In this document: positions 53,734 through 62,612 of the stretch, piece by piece
Layout of the letters: every line of letters begins with the position of its first letter
Position numbering within the stretch: position 1 is the first letter of the stretch
Assembly: GCF_028198165.1 (NCBI RefSeq)
Contig: NZ_CP116339.1
Location: 1,619,001 to 1,683,000 of the forward strand
Length of the DNA stretch: 64,000 bases
Source: Pseudoxanthomonas sp. JBR18
Lineage (GTDB): Bacteria > Pseudomonadota > Gammaproteobacteria > Xanthomonadales > Xanthomonadaceae
Direction: 5' to 3'
Notes under the pieces: model-generated
The model's database searches: none
What the model was told of the DNA's origin: nothing
The model's input: the letters and a program-made list of their open reading frames with translations, nothing else
Program-made: the position numbers and the translations under genes

Positions 53734-55017
53734 ATGGCGATCGCATTGCTGTTTGGATTGTTCATGGTGTTGCTGGTGATCGGGGTGCCGGTGGGCTTCG
53801 CCCTGGCCGGTGCCGCACTGGCGACCCTGCTGTACCTGGACCTGCCCTCGGTGGTGCTGGTCCAGCAGATGCAGGCCGGGGTGGGCTCGGCGTCGCTGAT
53901 CGCCATCCCGCTTTTCATCTTCGCCGGCGAGATCATGCTGCGCGGCGGAATCTCCGAGCGCCTGATCGCCTTGGCGGCCTCGCTGGTGGGGCGTTTCCGT
54001 GGCGGCCTGGGCCAGGTCAGCGTGCTGTCCTCGCTGTTCTTCGGCGGGGTCTCCGGCTCGGCCATCGCCGATGTCTCGGCGGTGGGCGGCACGATGATCC
54101 CGCAGATGGTCCAGCGCGGGTACGGACGCGATTTCGCGGTCAACGTCAGCATCACCGCCGCGCTGGTGGCGCTGCTGGTGCCGCCTTCGCACAACCTGAT
54201 CCTGTTCTCGGCCGCGGCCGGCGGCGGGTTATCCATCGCCGACCTGTTCGCCGCCGGCATCGTCCCGGCGTTGCTGATGACCGTGGCGATGATGGGCACC
54301 GGTTATGCGGTGGCGCGCCGGCGTGGCTACGGCACCGAGCCTTTCCCCGGTGCGCGCGCGGTGCTGCTGCGGCTGGTCTCGGCGCTGCCGGGGCTGGGGC
54401 TGGTGGCGCTGATCTTCTTCGGCATCCGCGCGGGCATCTTCACCGCGGTGGAGAGCGCTGCGCTGGCCGTGCTCTATGCGCTGGGCGTGACCGCGCTGCT
54501 GTACCGGCAGCTGGGCTGGCGCATCTTCCTGGCCACGGTGTCGCACGCGGCGCGCACTACCGGGGTGATCCTGTTCGTGATCGCCACCGCGGCGGTGTTC
54601 GGCTGGCTGCTGGCCTATCTGCAGGTGCCCACCCACGCGGTGGAATTCCTGCAGTCCTTCGCCCACGACAAGATCACGGTGCTGCTGATGATCATCGTGA
54701 TGCTGCTGGTGCTGGGGACCTTCATGGACCTGGCGCCGATGATCCTGATCTGCACGCCGATCTTCTTGCCGGTGGCCAAGGCCTACGGCATCAACCCGAT
54801 CCACTTCGGCCTGGTGCTGGTCCTGACCGGCGGCATCGGCCTGGTGACCCCGCCGGTGGGCTCGGTGCTGTTCATCGGCACGGCCATCGGCAAGATCTCG
54901 GTGGCCGAGTGCATGCGCAGCATCTGGCCGTTCTGGCTGGCGGCGCTGGCAGTCCTGCTGGTGGTGGCCTTCTTCCCGCAGCTGTCGATGTGGCTGCCGG
55001 AGCTCATGCGGGCCTGA
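53734..55017 (+). CDS. TRAP transporter large permease (DctM type)
   Basis: A 427-residue ion-coupled permease with about twelve helices and the conserved GGVSGSAIADVSAVGGTMIP segment. It uses the sodium or proton gradient to take up the sugar acid delivered by the binding protein. It is the last gene of the 51291-55017 cluster; its predicted substrate in a pectin context is galacturonate, an unsaturated uronate or ketodeoxygluconate (inference). Confidence 0.92.
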   Translation: MAIALLFGLFMVLLVIGVPVGFALAGAALATLLYLDLPSVVLVQQMQAGVGSASLIAIPLFIFAGEIMLRGGISERLIALAASLVGRFRGGLGQVSVLSSLFFGGVSGSAIADVSAVGGTMIPQMVQRGYGRDFAVNVSITAALVALLVPPSHNLILFSAAAGGGLSIADLFAAGIVPALLMTVAMMGTGYAVARRRGYGTEPFPGARAVLLRLVSALPGLGLVALIFFGIRAGIFTAVESAALAVLYALGVTALLYRQLGWRIFLATVSHAARTTGVILFVIATAAVFGWLLAYLQVPTHAVEFLQSFAHDKITVLLMIIVMLLVLGTFMDLAPMILICTPIFLPVAKAYGINPIHFGLVLVLTGGIGLVTPPVGSVLFIGTAIGKISVAECMRSIWPFWLAALAVLLVVAFFPQLSMWLPELMRA

Positions 55018-55189
55018 GTCACCAACGCGCCTGCGCTTCGAGGCGCATCCCGACGGCAAGACCTGGGCGAAGCCGCCGGTCCGAATCGGGCAGGTGCCTG
55101 TCGTGATGTCCGCCACCGCGCGCCGGATCGCGCCGGCGCGGCGCCGGCGACCGGCTAGAATCTCTCCCTTCCACGCTACGGGCCCCGCC

Positions 55190-56260
55190 ATGCCGCGCAA
55201 GAAAGCTGCCGATGCGCCTTCGCCCACGCTGCCGAGGCTGCCGGACGGGCGCGTGGCGACCATCAACGACATCGCGCGCCTGTCCGGGGTGTCCAAGAAG
55301 ACCGTGTCGCGGATCATCAACGATTCGCCGCTGGTGCGGCCGGATACCCGCGAGAAGGTCCAGGCGCTGATGCGCGAGGTGGGGTATTCGCCCGATCCGC
55401 TGGCGCGCGGCCTGGCGTTCCGTCGCTCGTTCCTGATCGGCATGGTCTACGACAATCCCACCGCGCAATACGTGGTGGACATGCAGAACGGCGCCCTGGA
55501 TGCCCTGCGTGGTTCCAGTTACGAGCTGGTGGTGCATCCGTGCGATACGCGCAGCCCCGGCTACATCGAGGGCGTGCGCCGCTTCGTCCAGGCACAGAAG
55601 CTGCACGGGGTGATCCTGGTGCCACGCGCCTCCGAGGACCAGGCCCTGGCCGACATGCTGGCCCAGATCGGCTGCCGCTACGTGCGCATCGCCTCGCTGC
55701 CGCTGGATTCGACCTCGCCGACCGTGGTCACCCACGACCGCGAAGGCGCCACCGAGGCGGCCGATTACCTGCTCTCGCTGGGCCACCGCGACATCGGCCT
55801 GATCACCGGTCCCAATGTCTACCGCTCCAGCCAGGAGCGCACCGCGGGTTTCCTGGAGGCGCTCAACCGACGCGGCATCGAGCTGCCCAAGGCGCGGGTG
55901 ATCGAGGCCGGCTACACCTTCGAATCCGGCGTGGCCGCGGCCGAGAAACTGCTGCTCAAGGGCGCACGGCCCACGGCGATCTTCACCGGTAACGACGAGA
56001 TGGCCGCCGGCGCCTACAAGGTGGCCCTGCGCGCGGGGATGACCCTGCCGCGCGAACTGTCCATCGTCGGCTTCGACGACAGCCCCCTGGCCTCGCGGCT
56101 GTGGCCGCCGCTGACCTCGGTGCGCCGCAACACCCGCGATACCGGGCGCATGGCCGCGGCCATGCTGATCCAGCCGGAAGGCTCGCCCACGACCCTGCCG
56201 GCCGCCAGCGTGCGCCCGCACCTGGTGGTGCGCGATTCCTGCCAGCCACCGGAAGACTGA
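55190..56260 (+). CDS. LacI family regulator of the pectin locus
   Basis: A 356-residue repressor with the LacI helix-turn-helix (ATINDIARLSGVSKKTVSRIIN, about residues 23-45), hinge helix and a periplasmic-binding-protein-like core. ATG 55190 gives a basic N-terminal arm (MPRKKA). It lies behind the TRAP genes and before kduI/kduD, and is the only LacI-type regulator in the window. It is therefore the best candidate for binding the four AATGACACCG sites. The ligand is probably a uronate intermediate (inference). Confidence 0.9.
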   Translation: MPRKKAADAPSPTLPRLPDGRVATINDIARLSGVSKKTVSRIINDSPLVRPDTREKVQALMREVGYSPDPLARGLAFRRSFLIGMVYDNPTAQYVVDMQNGALDALRGSSYELVVHPCDTRSPGYIEGVRRFVQAQKLHGVILVPRASEDQALADMLAQIGCRYVRIASLPLDSTSPTVVTHDREGATEAADYLLSLGHRDIGLITGPNVYRSSQERTAGFLEALNRRGIELPKARVIEAGYTFESGVAAAEKLLLKGARPTAIFTGNDEMAAGAYKVALRAGMTLPRELSIVGFDDSPLASRLWPPLTSVRRNTRDTGRMAAAMLIQPEGSPTTLPAASVRPHLVVRDSCQPPED

Positions 56261-56299
56261 CCTTGCCGGCGGATGGTGCAGCGCTCCCTGGACTGCTCC

Positions 56300-56323
56300 G
56301 TGGGAGCGGCTACAGCGGCGATG
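56300..56323 (+). repeat. REP element, left of RAYT
   Basis: GTGGGAGC-GGCT-AC-AGCG-GCGATG, a one-hairpin REP of the GTGGGAGC family. Together with the inverse copy at 56938 it brackets the RAYT gene. Confidence 0.7.
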
Positions 56324-56363
56324 AAGCTTTCATGGGGGAGTGACCGCGACCCAAGCCCCATCA

Positions 56364-56819
56364 TCAAAGCCAGATCGCATCCCAGTACGGATAGTCGCCC
56401 ACACGCTTCACGATCCCGGCCCGGACGGGATTGGCCACGAGATAGCGGGCGATCGCCAGCGCGTCCTCCTCCCGTCGCAATGCATGGTCGTGGAATCCTT
56501 GCGCCCACAACGGCGTTCGATCACGCCTCTCGGCACGCCAGGCCCGGCTCGCGGCCGCCTTGGCCCGGCCCACCGCACGGCCCAGCGATTCCTCTCCAAG
56601 CTCCAGAAGGCCATGCCAGTGATCCGGCATCAGCACCCAGCACAGCAGACGGGCGCTTCCCCAGTGTGCCGGGTCGGCGAGATGACGGGCGGTGTTGCTG
56701 GCGTGGCACCAGTGGCGAAAGTGGGGGAGGCGTCGGTACGTGGTGAAGGTCACCAGATAACGTTGGCCGGGCGAGGAAAACCGTCCCTTGCGCAGATGGT
56801 GGGAGTGAGGAGGCGGCAT
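56364..56819 (-). CDS. REP-associated tyrosine transposase (RAYT)
   Basis: A 151-residue Y1 transposase of the TnpA-REP type, thought to move or maintain REP hairpins. The HUH motif is present as MPDHWHGLLEL, and the catalytic Tyr is in the C-terminal helix (ARYLVANPVRAGIVKRVGDYPYW). ATG 56819 (MPPPHSHH) is chosen; the frame continues to 56963 through a REP, which is unlikely to be translated. It looks complete and could be active. It separates the LacI gene from kduI. Confidence 0.88.
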   Translation of the reverse strand: MPPPHSHHLRKGRFSSPGQRYLVTFTTYRRLPHFRHWCHASNTARHLADPAHWGSARLLCWVLMPDHWHGLLELGEESLGRAVGRAKAAASRAWRAERRDRTPLWAQGFHDHALRREEDALAIARYLVANPVRAGIVKRVGDYPYWDAIWL

Positions 56820-56937
56820 GCACGCCAGGCTAGGTGCATGCGGCAGCGGCGGGTATCGGGATCGTTCGCAGGAGTCGGTCAGAACTTTCCGATGTGCCAG
56901 CGGGCACCAGAGCCTGAGGATTGCACCGGGAGAGCCG

Positions 56938-56961
56938 CATCGCTGCTGTAGCAGCTCCCAC
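56938..56961 (-). repeat. REP element, right of RAYT
   Basis: Minus strand GTGGGAGC-TGCT-AC-AGCA-GCGATG with a perfect GCTGCT/AGCAGC stem, in inverse orientation to the copy at 56300. Confidence 0.7.
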
Positions 56962-57023
56962 ACAGGCGCCCAACCCGCCTTCCTACCTCAGACTCAAAAT
57001 CGCCGGCACGTCGTGCACCGCGC

Positions 57024-57042
57024 AATGACACCGGTAGCCAAA
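57024..57042 (+). promoter_or_regulatory. Pectin-regulon operator, kduI copy
   Basis: AATGACACCGGTAGCCAAA, 74 bases before the kduI start; first twelve bases identical to the copy at 51248. Confidence 0.72.
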
Positions 57043-57116
57043 GATCGTTAGACTGACGCGGTCCGCCCACGGCCGGCGCCGATTGCCGGTGCCCGCCCCC
57101 CGCTACGGAGCACGCC

Positions 57117-57965
57117 ATGTACTGCAAGACCCACTACGCCACCCACCCGGCCGCCATCGAGGGCGTCGACAACGATGCCTTGCGCGACCTGTACCTGCTC
57201 GACGGTCTGTTCGAGCCCGGCAAGGTGGTCATGAAGTACACCCACTACGAGCGCTTCGTGCTCGGCGGCGTCAGCCCGGGTGCCACGCCGCTGCGCCTGC
57301 CCGACCAGACCGAGCCGGCCTCGGCCGCCGGGCATCCGTTCCTGGAGCGGCGCGAGCTGGGCGTGATCAACGTCGGTGGCGGCACCGGCACGGTCACGGT
57401 CGACGGCACCGAGTACACGCTGACCCCCAAGGATGGCCTGTACATCCCGATGGGCAGCAAGGACGTGAGCTTTGCCTCGGCCGATGCGGCCAACCCGGCG
57501 CTGTACTACCTGGCCTCCACGCCGGCGCATGCGCGCTTTGAGACCAAGAAGATCTCCATCGCCGACGCGGTCCCGCTGGAAAGGGGCGCGCTGGAGACCA
57601 GCAACGAGCGCACCATCTACCAGTACATCGTGCCGGCCACCTGCCAGTCCTCGCAGCTGCTGCTGGGCCTGACCATCCTCAAGCCGGGCAGCGTGTGGAA
57701 CACCATGCCGCCGCACCTGCACGACCGGCGCAGCGAGGTGTACTTCTACTTCGACCTGTCCGACAACGACCGCGTCTATCACTTCATGGGCAAGCCGGAA
57801 GCCCAGCGCCACATCGTGATGAAGAACAACGAGGCCGTCGTCTCGCCGCCGTGGTCCATCCACATGGGCGCGGGCACCTCCAACTATGCCTTCATCTGGG
57901 CGATGGGCGGGGAGAACCTGGACTACACCGACATGCACGTGCTGGACATCTGCCAGCTCAAGTAA
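57117..57965 (+). CDS. kduI: 5-keto-4-deoxyuronate isomerase
   Basis: Cupin enzyme of 282 residues converting 4-deoxy-L-threo-5-hexosulose uronate, from unsaturated galacturonate, to 3-deoxy-D-glycero-2,5-hexodiulosonate. Length and sequence match KduI throughout. The metal-binding HLH with the following Glu is in [15 protein letters not shown], and the C-terminal DICQLK is conserved. It is cytoplasmic and precedes kduD by 29 bases. Its presence implies that pectate lyase products are used, although no lyase is in the window. Confidence 0.96.
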   Translation: MYCKTHYATHPAAIEGVDNDALRDLYLLDGLFEPGKVVMKYTHYERFVLGGVSPGATPLRLPDQTEPASAAGHPFLERRELGVINVGGGTGTVTVDGTEYTLTPKDGLYIPMGSKDVSFASADAANPALYYLASTPAHARFETKKISIADAVPLERGALETSNERTIYQYIVPATCQSSQLLLGLTILKPGSVWNTMPPHLHDRRSEVYFYFDLSDNDRVYHFMGKPEAQRHIVMKNNEAVVSPPWSIHMGAGTSNYAFIWAMGGENLDYTDMHVLDICQLK

Positions 57966-57994
57966 GCCCCCGCGTCCGCTACGGAGTCATGTAC

Positions 57995-58753
57995 ATGGCA
58001 AGTCATCCTTTCAGCCTGGAAGGCAGGGTCGCCTTGGTCACCGGCGGCAACGTGGGACTGGGGCAGGGCATCGCCGTGGCGCTGGCCCAGGCCGGCGCGG
58101 ACGTGGTGTCGGTCGCGCGGCGCCCTTCGGAGGAAACCGGTGCGCTGGTGCAGGCGGCCGGCCGGCGCTTCCTCGGCATCGAGGCCGACCTGGGCAGCCT
58201 GGACCCCATCGCCGGCATCGTCGCCAAGACGCTTGAAGCCCTCGGCGGCCTGCACATCCTGGTCAACAACGCCGGCATCATCCGCCGCGCCGACGCGGTC
58301 GACTTCACCGAGGACGACTGGGACGCGGTGATGGACGTCAACCTCAAGTCCACCTTCTTCCTGACCCAGGCGGTGGGCCGGCACTTCATCGCCCAGGGCC
58401 ACGGCAAGGTGATCAACGTGGCCTCGATGCTGTCCTTCCAGGGCGGCATCCGGGTGCCGTCCTACACGGCCAGCAAGTCCGGCCTGGCCGGCATCACCAA
58501 GCTGCTGACCAACGAGTGGGCCGGCAAGGGCATCAACGTCAACGCCATCGCCCCGGGTTACATGGACACCGACAACACCGCCCAACTGCGCGCCGACCCC
58601 GCGCGCAACCAGTCCATCCTGGAGCGCATCCCCGCCGGACGCTGGGGCACCCCGGGCGACCTGGGCGGGGCGGCGGTGTTCCTGGCCAGCGGCGCCTCGG
58701 ATTACGTCAACGGCGCCATCCTGCCCGTCGATGGCGGGTGGCTGGCGCGCTGA
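57995..58753 (+). CDS. kduD: 2-dehydro-3-deoxy-D-gluconate 5-dehydrogenase
   Basis: Short-chain dehydrogenase of 252 residues reducing the KduI product to 2-keto-3-deoxygluconate, the substrate of KdgK. The Rossmann motif TGGNVGLGQGIA, NNAG, catalytic Ser in VASMLSF and the YTASK motif are all intact. The second ATG (57995, MASHPF) is chosen because GGAG lies eight bases upstream, whereas the ATG at 57989 is too close. It forms an operon with kduI. Confidence 0.94.
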   Translation: MASHPFSLEGRVALVTGGNVGLGQGIAVALAQAGADVVSVARRPSEETGALVQAAGRRFLGIEADLGSLDPIAGIVAKTLEALGGLHILVNNAGIIRRADAVDFTEDDWDAVMDVNLKSTFFLTQAVGRHFIAQGHGKVINVASMLSFQGGIRVPSYTASKSGLAGITKLLTNEWAGKGINVNAIAPGYMDTDNTAQLRADPARNQSILERIPAGRWGTPGDLGGAAVFLASGASDYVNGAILPVDGGWLAR

Positions 58754-58785
58754 CTTTAAGAGCCCCTCTCCCCCGGGACATTAGT

Positions 58786-58804
58786 CCCCTCTTGTTGAGA
58801 GGGG
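58786..58804 (+). terminator. Possible terminator of kduID
   Basis: Hairpin CCCCTCT-N5-AGAGGGG followed only by TTGGGG; it lies 33 bases after kduD. The lack of a T-tract makes it a weak candidate. Confidence 0.4.
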
Positions 58805-58835
58805 TTGGGGTGAGGGTCGGGGCGAAGCGGTCCTT

Positions 58836-58941
58836 GTGGGAGCGGCTCCAGCCTCGATCAGGCCCGCACACCGCCAGGGGAATAACACCTCAGTGCAGCA
58901 GTTCGATGGGAAGGCTCCATCGCGGCTGAAGCCGCTCCCAC
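58836..58941. repeat. Inverted pair of REPs (BIME-like)
   Basis: Plus-oriented copy at 58836-58859 (GTGGGAGC-GGCT-CC-AGCC, right arm degenerate) and minus-oriented copy at 58918-58941 with a perfect GCGGCT/AGCCGC stem. These belong to the same family as those around the RAYT gene. Nothing else is seen in 58805-59002. Confidence 0.75.
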
Positions 58942-59002
58942 GACGAGCCTTGTGACCAGTTCGGCGTGGGCAATGTGCTGCTCTCAGGTCGTGCCTGACC
59001 CA

Positions 59003-59446
59003 TCAATCTCCCAGGCCCAGCTGCTTCCACTCCGGTGAATCCAGTCGATAGCGGAACTGCGCGACATCTGCCGGATGGAAATCAGGTCCGCTCAGGAAAT
59101 ACACGCTTCGGCTGCCCAGCTTGAGCCTGATCTCCTGGCCGAGCTTCTTGTGCCAGCCACCCCATTCGTTGACTACCAGGACTGCGGGCACGTGCGTGGC
59201 ATTGGTCTTGAGCACGTCTTCGACATGCAGCTTGTAGCGGATCGCGTTGGTCGATCCTGGCCCGGTCACGGCATCGCGATCAGTGACCTGCCGCCCGTGT
59301 TGATCGACCATGTCCACCTCGACAATGGTGGCGACTAACACATGGTCGGCCTTTGCCAGTACCGCATCAATCGGAATGCGCACGATTGACGTCGCTGCGG
59401 CGGTACCAGCCAACAGCCACAAGGCAAATACGATCCATCGTGTCAT
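59003..59446 (-). CDS. Small exported protein of unknown function
   Basis: A 147-residue protein with a signal peptide (MTRWIVFALWLLAGTAAA) and a mature part predicted to be beta-rich (DHVLVATIVEVDMV, RYKLHVEDVLK, LGSRSVYFLSGPDF). No cysteine, membrane helix or known motif. It lies alone near the edge of the lower-GC island and starts 25 bases after a strong inverted repeat. Confidence 0.65.
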   Translation of the reverse strand: MTRWIVFALWLLAGTAAATSIVRIPIDAVLAKADHVLVATIVEVDMVDQHGRQVTDRDAVTGPGSTNAIRYKLHVEDVLKTNATHVPAVLVVNEWGGWHKKLGQEIRLKLGSRSVYFLSGPDFHPADVAQFRYRLDSPEWKQLGLGD

Positions 59447-59470
59447 CTTTCCACTCCTTGGTTTGCGTAG

Positions 59471-59497
59471 AGTCTGAGCCTAATGCAGGCTCAGACT
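59471..59497. repeat. 11-bp perfect inverted repeat
   Basis: AGTCTGAGCCT and its exact complement separated by AATGC, in front of the small exported protein and behind the HNH gene. No T-tract follows in either direction. The rest of 59447-59701 is A/T-rich and shows no gene. Confidence 0.5.
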
Positions 59498-59701
59498 GCT
59501 ATACCAACCGGGCCTCTGGAAATTTGGCTGAGGCGTACAAGGTATCCGCCGACGAGGATGAGCACGTAGCGCCTTAATGGATTGTAGACCCCGCGCCCAT
59601 ACGAGCTCGCCTGCTGGTCTCCGTTCTCTCAAGTCAACCTGAACCTGTTGCTCGGAGCCGAACTGCTCCATGGCTGTTCGGATAATAGAGCTATCGGAGT
59701 T

Positions 59702-60910
59702 TTATGGCGGCCTGAAGCCGGCAACCTCAAGCCAACCAATATCGTCACGTAAGTAAAGTTGGCCATATCCCCAGCCGATCCTTTGTCCGCGCTTGTTGAA
59801 ACAATCTGCGCACATGCACGCCCATGCACCTCCTAAATCCTTCACCGCTCCGTCGATCATGTACTTATCAGTCGCCAGAGACCTTTGGCACAGGTCACAT
59901 TGAGTCGGCGGGGAACTGAAATAGAGTTTATTTTTCTTGCCCCTAGCTAAGTCGACGAGGGAGTCGAGTGAGGCTGAAGGTGCGACCAACGCCGACCGAC
60001 TAGCGGCCGATTCCTTTATGGCGTCTTCAAGTGGGCTATGAGGAAGCCCAAGAACCCAAGGCGTCGCCGTGACGATCCTTGTCTCGTAATCAACTCCAGT
60101 AACACGCCCGATGCCAGCAAAAACACTTTGACCCGAAGATGGTCGAAATAAAGTAAAGGCGGTGGAGGTCGTTATCCACCGAGGATCTATAAGCATGACC
60201 AGTTTAAAATCACCAAGCTGGCAGTAAATGTGGGGATCCTTCGTGAGGGAGCCCGTGAACTTCCGCAGCTTTGATGGATCATTAAGAACGTCCATGGGTA
60301 CGTTCTTTGTGCGTACGCGCTGCCGATCAAATGAGATGGCTGCACCCACTGCTGCTTCATGCAGAATCAGGTCTCGTACTGGAATCGCGTCTATGGATAA
60401 ATGGCTGAGAACCGCTTGGAAGGCGGCCATAACACGATTCAACTCCCATCCAAGACTGTGAAGTGTTTGATTATTCTTGTAGCTACTCAAGTCAACGTGA
60501 TAGCCACACATCTCCGCCTGTTCGCACAGGCGAGGAACATTAATGTATGTAAGTTGTGAAATATTTGAGCGCCATGCGCGAGGTTTTAATAGGCTCGACG
60601 CAACCCATGCAAGGTGTTCTTCTTTAAGTTCGTGTAAGACTTCGACAGGATATGTCACCGGGCTGTCGTCTACGATCTTGTGATGGTCACGGCAAAGCAG
60701 AAGAAGGTTCGCCGAATCATTCCTTTCCTTTAAAGAAAGGGATGATGTGCCGCGCGCCGCAACCTCGGTCTCACCCACGATATGGGCGACCTCTCCGATT
60801 AGCGAAGCTATAACTCCGTCGACTTCGAAGAGAAGATCGTTTTTGCATATGCAGCACCTAGCAGCACATTGACCCCAGACAATCTTTGATGTGCGCTCTG
60901 AGATGGCCAT
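59702..60910 (-). CDS. HNH endonuclease with C-terminal zinc motif
   Basis: A 402-residue protein. The HNH nuclease is at the N-terminus: C19/C22 (RCCICKN), H43 in EVAHIVGE, N68 and C73-H76-H77 in NLLLLCRDHHKIVDD. The middle (about 100-330) is an unknown domain. At the C-terminus two CxxC pairs (CDLC and CADC, about 30 residues apart, then FNKRGQRIGWGYGQLY) form a probable zinc ribbon. The gene has clearly lower GC and A/T-ending codons than all its neighbours, a sign of horizontal transfer. A role in defence against phages or plasmids is plausible; it is not an obvious SAVED (Cap5) protein. Confidence 0.8.
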   Translation of the reverse strand: MAISERTSKIVWGQCAARCCICKNDLLFEVDGVIASLIGEVAHIVGETEVAARGTSSLSLKERNDSANLLLLCRDHHKIVDDSPVTYPVEVLHELKEEHLAWVASSLLKPRAWRSNISQLTYINVPRLCEQAEMCGYHVDLSSYKNNQTLHSLGWELNRVMAAFQAVLSHLSIDAIPVRDLILHEAAVGAAISFDRQRVRTKNVPMDVLNDPSKLRKFTGSLTKDPHIYCQLGDFKLVMLIDPRWITTSTAFTLFRPSSGQSVFAGIGRVTGVDYETRIVTATPWVLGLPHSPLEDAIKESAASRSALVAPSASLDSLVDLARGKKNKLYFSSPPTQCDLCQRSLATDKYMIDGAVKDLGGAWACMCADCFNKRGQRIGWGYGQLYLRDDIGWLEVAGFRPP

Positions 60911-61113
60911 ACAAAAATTCGTCCTCTAAATATCTAGTTAAGACAAGTTTTAGCCGTCGCTTGCTTAATTATGCAGAAATTTATTCGAAATGTGTTTAAC
61001 GAGGAATAAGGCCAGCTCAGCTCAAATTACAACTTCTAGGGTCGGAAGCGTTGCATGCCAGTGCGCATCCTTCAGCAAATGGAAATAAGCCAACCTGGCT
61101 CATAACCCATCCC

Positions 61114-62004
61114 TCAAACATCCCCACCCTCGGCCCAGCCTTCGCCCGTGCCACGGTGGAACACCTGGTCGCCCTCCTGCACCCGTCCGGCCGGCAGCGC
61201 TTCACGCGGGGCCTGGCGGGCGTAGAGCGGGGTGAAGTCCACCGCGGTGGCCTGGATCAGTTGCTCGAAACTGTCGATGACGAAGTAGGTCTTCTGGAAG
61301 TCGTCGATGCGGTAGCGGGTGCACATGATCCGCTCCAGGTCGAACCCGATCCGGTTCGGCGCGGGCGACTCCAGCGAATACAGCGACTCGCCCTTGGACG
61401 AGACGATGCCGCTGCCGTAGATGCGAAGCCCCTCGGGCGTGTTGATCAGGCCGAACTCCACCGTGTACCAGTACAGGCGGGTCAGATTGACCAGCGCCTC
61501 CGGGCCGATGGCATGGGCCTTCACCCCGCCGCGCCCGTAGGCCTGCATGTAGTCGGCGAACAGCGGGTTCATCAGCAGCGGTACATGGCCGAACAAGTCG
61601 TGGAACAGGTCCGGCTCGGCGATGTAGTCGATCTGCTCGGGCCGGCGGATCCACCAGGTCACCGGGAAGCGTCGGTTGGCCAGGTGCTCGAAGAAGGTCA
61701 GCTCCGGCAGCAGACCTTCCACGCCCACCAGCTGCCAGCCGGTGGCCGCCCCCAGCACCACGTTGAGGTCGTCGAAACGCGGAATCTCCAGCGGCGTCAT
61801 CCCCATCGCGTCCTGCGCGGTGAGGAACTCCTCGCAGGCCCGGCCCACCAGCAGCGCGCGCTGGCGCTCGAACAGCTGGCCCCAGGTGTGGTGGTCGGCC
61901 GCACTGTAATCGCCCCACGGCTGGTCTACCACCGCGGTGGTGTAGACCGGCACGTAGCCCTTGTCGGTCAGCTGGTTTTCGACGCGGCGCGGGGCGCTGT
62001 TCAT
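61114..62004 (-). CDS. phhA: Phenylalanine 4-monooxygenase
   Basis: Iron- and pterin-dependent hydroxylase of 296 residues that turns phenylalanine into tyrosine, the first step of phenylalanine breakdown. Iron ligands are seen as the two His of LFHDLFGHVPLL and the Glu of YWYTVEFGL. ATG 62004 follows GGAG and fits the family N-terminus. It is divergent from an AsnC regulator. Pterin recycling (PhhB) is not in the window; the TyrB-like aminotransferase at 18720 could act on its product. Confidence 0.95.
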   Translation of the reverse strand: MNSAPRRVENQLTDKGYVPVYTTAVVDQPWGDYSAADHHTWGQLFERQRALLVGRACEEFLTAQDAMGMTPLEIPRFDDLNVVLGAATGWQLVGVEGLLPELTFFEHLANRRFPVTWWIRRPEQIDYIAEPDLFHDLFGHVPLLMNPLFADYMQAYGRGGVKAHAIGPEALVNLTRLYWYTVEFGLINTPEGLRIYGSGIVSSKGESLYSLESPAPNRIGFDLERIMCTRYRIDDFQKTYFVIDSFEQLIQATAVDFTPLYARQAPREALPAGRVQEGDQVFHRGTGEGWAEGGDV

Positions 62005-62111
62005 GGCGGAACTCCGATACGAATCCGGCCTTCCACCGTACCGACAAGGCCGCGCAACAGGCTTGCGAAACTTGCGCGCTATGCGCAGATTGGCGCAATC
62101 TTGTTGCGTCA

Positions 62112-62612
62112 ATGAATGTTGCGGCGCGCCATATGGCCGAAAAAGTCGAGCTGGACCGCACGGATCTTCGCCTGCTGGCGCTGCTGCAGACCCAGGGGCG
62201 GGCCAGCAATGCCGATTTGGCCGCGCAGATCAACCTGTCGCCCTCGGCCTGCCTGCGGCGCACTCAGCGGCTGGAGGCGGCCGGCGTGATCGCCGGCTAC
62301 GGCGCGCGCCTGGATGCGCGCGCGCTCGGACTGGGCCTGCAGGCCTTCGTGCGCGTGCAGCTGGCCGAGCACGATTCGCCGGCCATCGATCGTTTCGCCG
62401 CGGCGGTGACCAGCTGGGACGAGGTGGTGGCCTGCCACGCCCTGACCGGCGACATGGACTACCTGCTGCACGTGGCCGTGCGCGACCTGGATCATTTCTC
62501 GCGCTTCCTGCTGGACAAGCTGCTGGCGGCCTCCGGGGTGTCCGACGTCAATTCCAGCTTCGTGCTGCGCACGGTCAAGGACGCCGCCGGCCTGCCGCTG
62601 CCGGCGGCTTGA
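62112..62612 (+). CDS. Lrp/AsnC family regulator of phhA
   Basis: A 166-residue regulator with an N-terminal winged helix (LDRTDLRLLALLQTQGRASNADLAAQINLS) and a RAM ligand domain with the conserved GDMDYLL. Two starts are possible (62112 and 62133); neither has a clear ribosome site. The 107-base gap to phhA carries several TTGCG/GCGCAA-like half sites. Control of phhA by phenylalanine is likely by analogy with other divergent pairs. Confidence 0.9.
   Translation: MNVAARHMAEKVELDRTDLRLLALLQTQGRASNADLAAQINLSPSACLRRTQRLEAAGVIAGYGARLDARALGLGLQAFVRVQLAEHDSPAIDRFAAAVTSWDEVVACHALTGDMDYLLHVAVRDLDHFSRFLLDKLLAASGVSDVNSSFVLRTVKDAAGLPLPAA

Noticed and set aside
59702..60910. HNH protein as a CBASS Cap5 (HNH-SAVED) effector
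   Set aside because: No nucleotidyltransferase neighbour, and the C-terminal CxxC pairs are not a SAVED feature; left as an unassigned HNH protein.
60950..61060. GTTTAAC near the HNH gene as part of an integron attC site
   Set aside because: No matching GTTRRRY core or paired inner boxes could be found within cassette distance, and no integrase is present.
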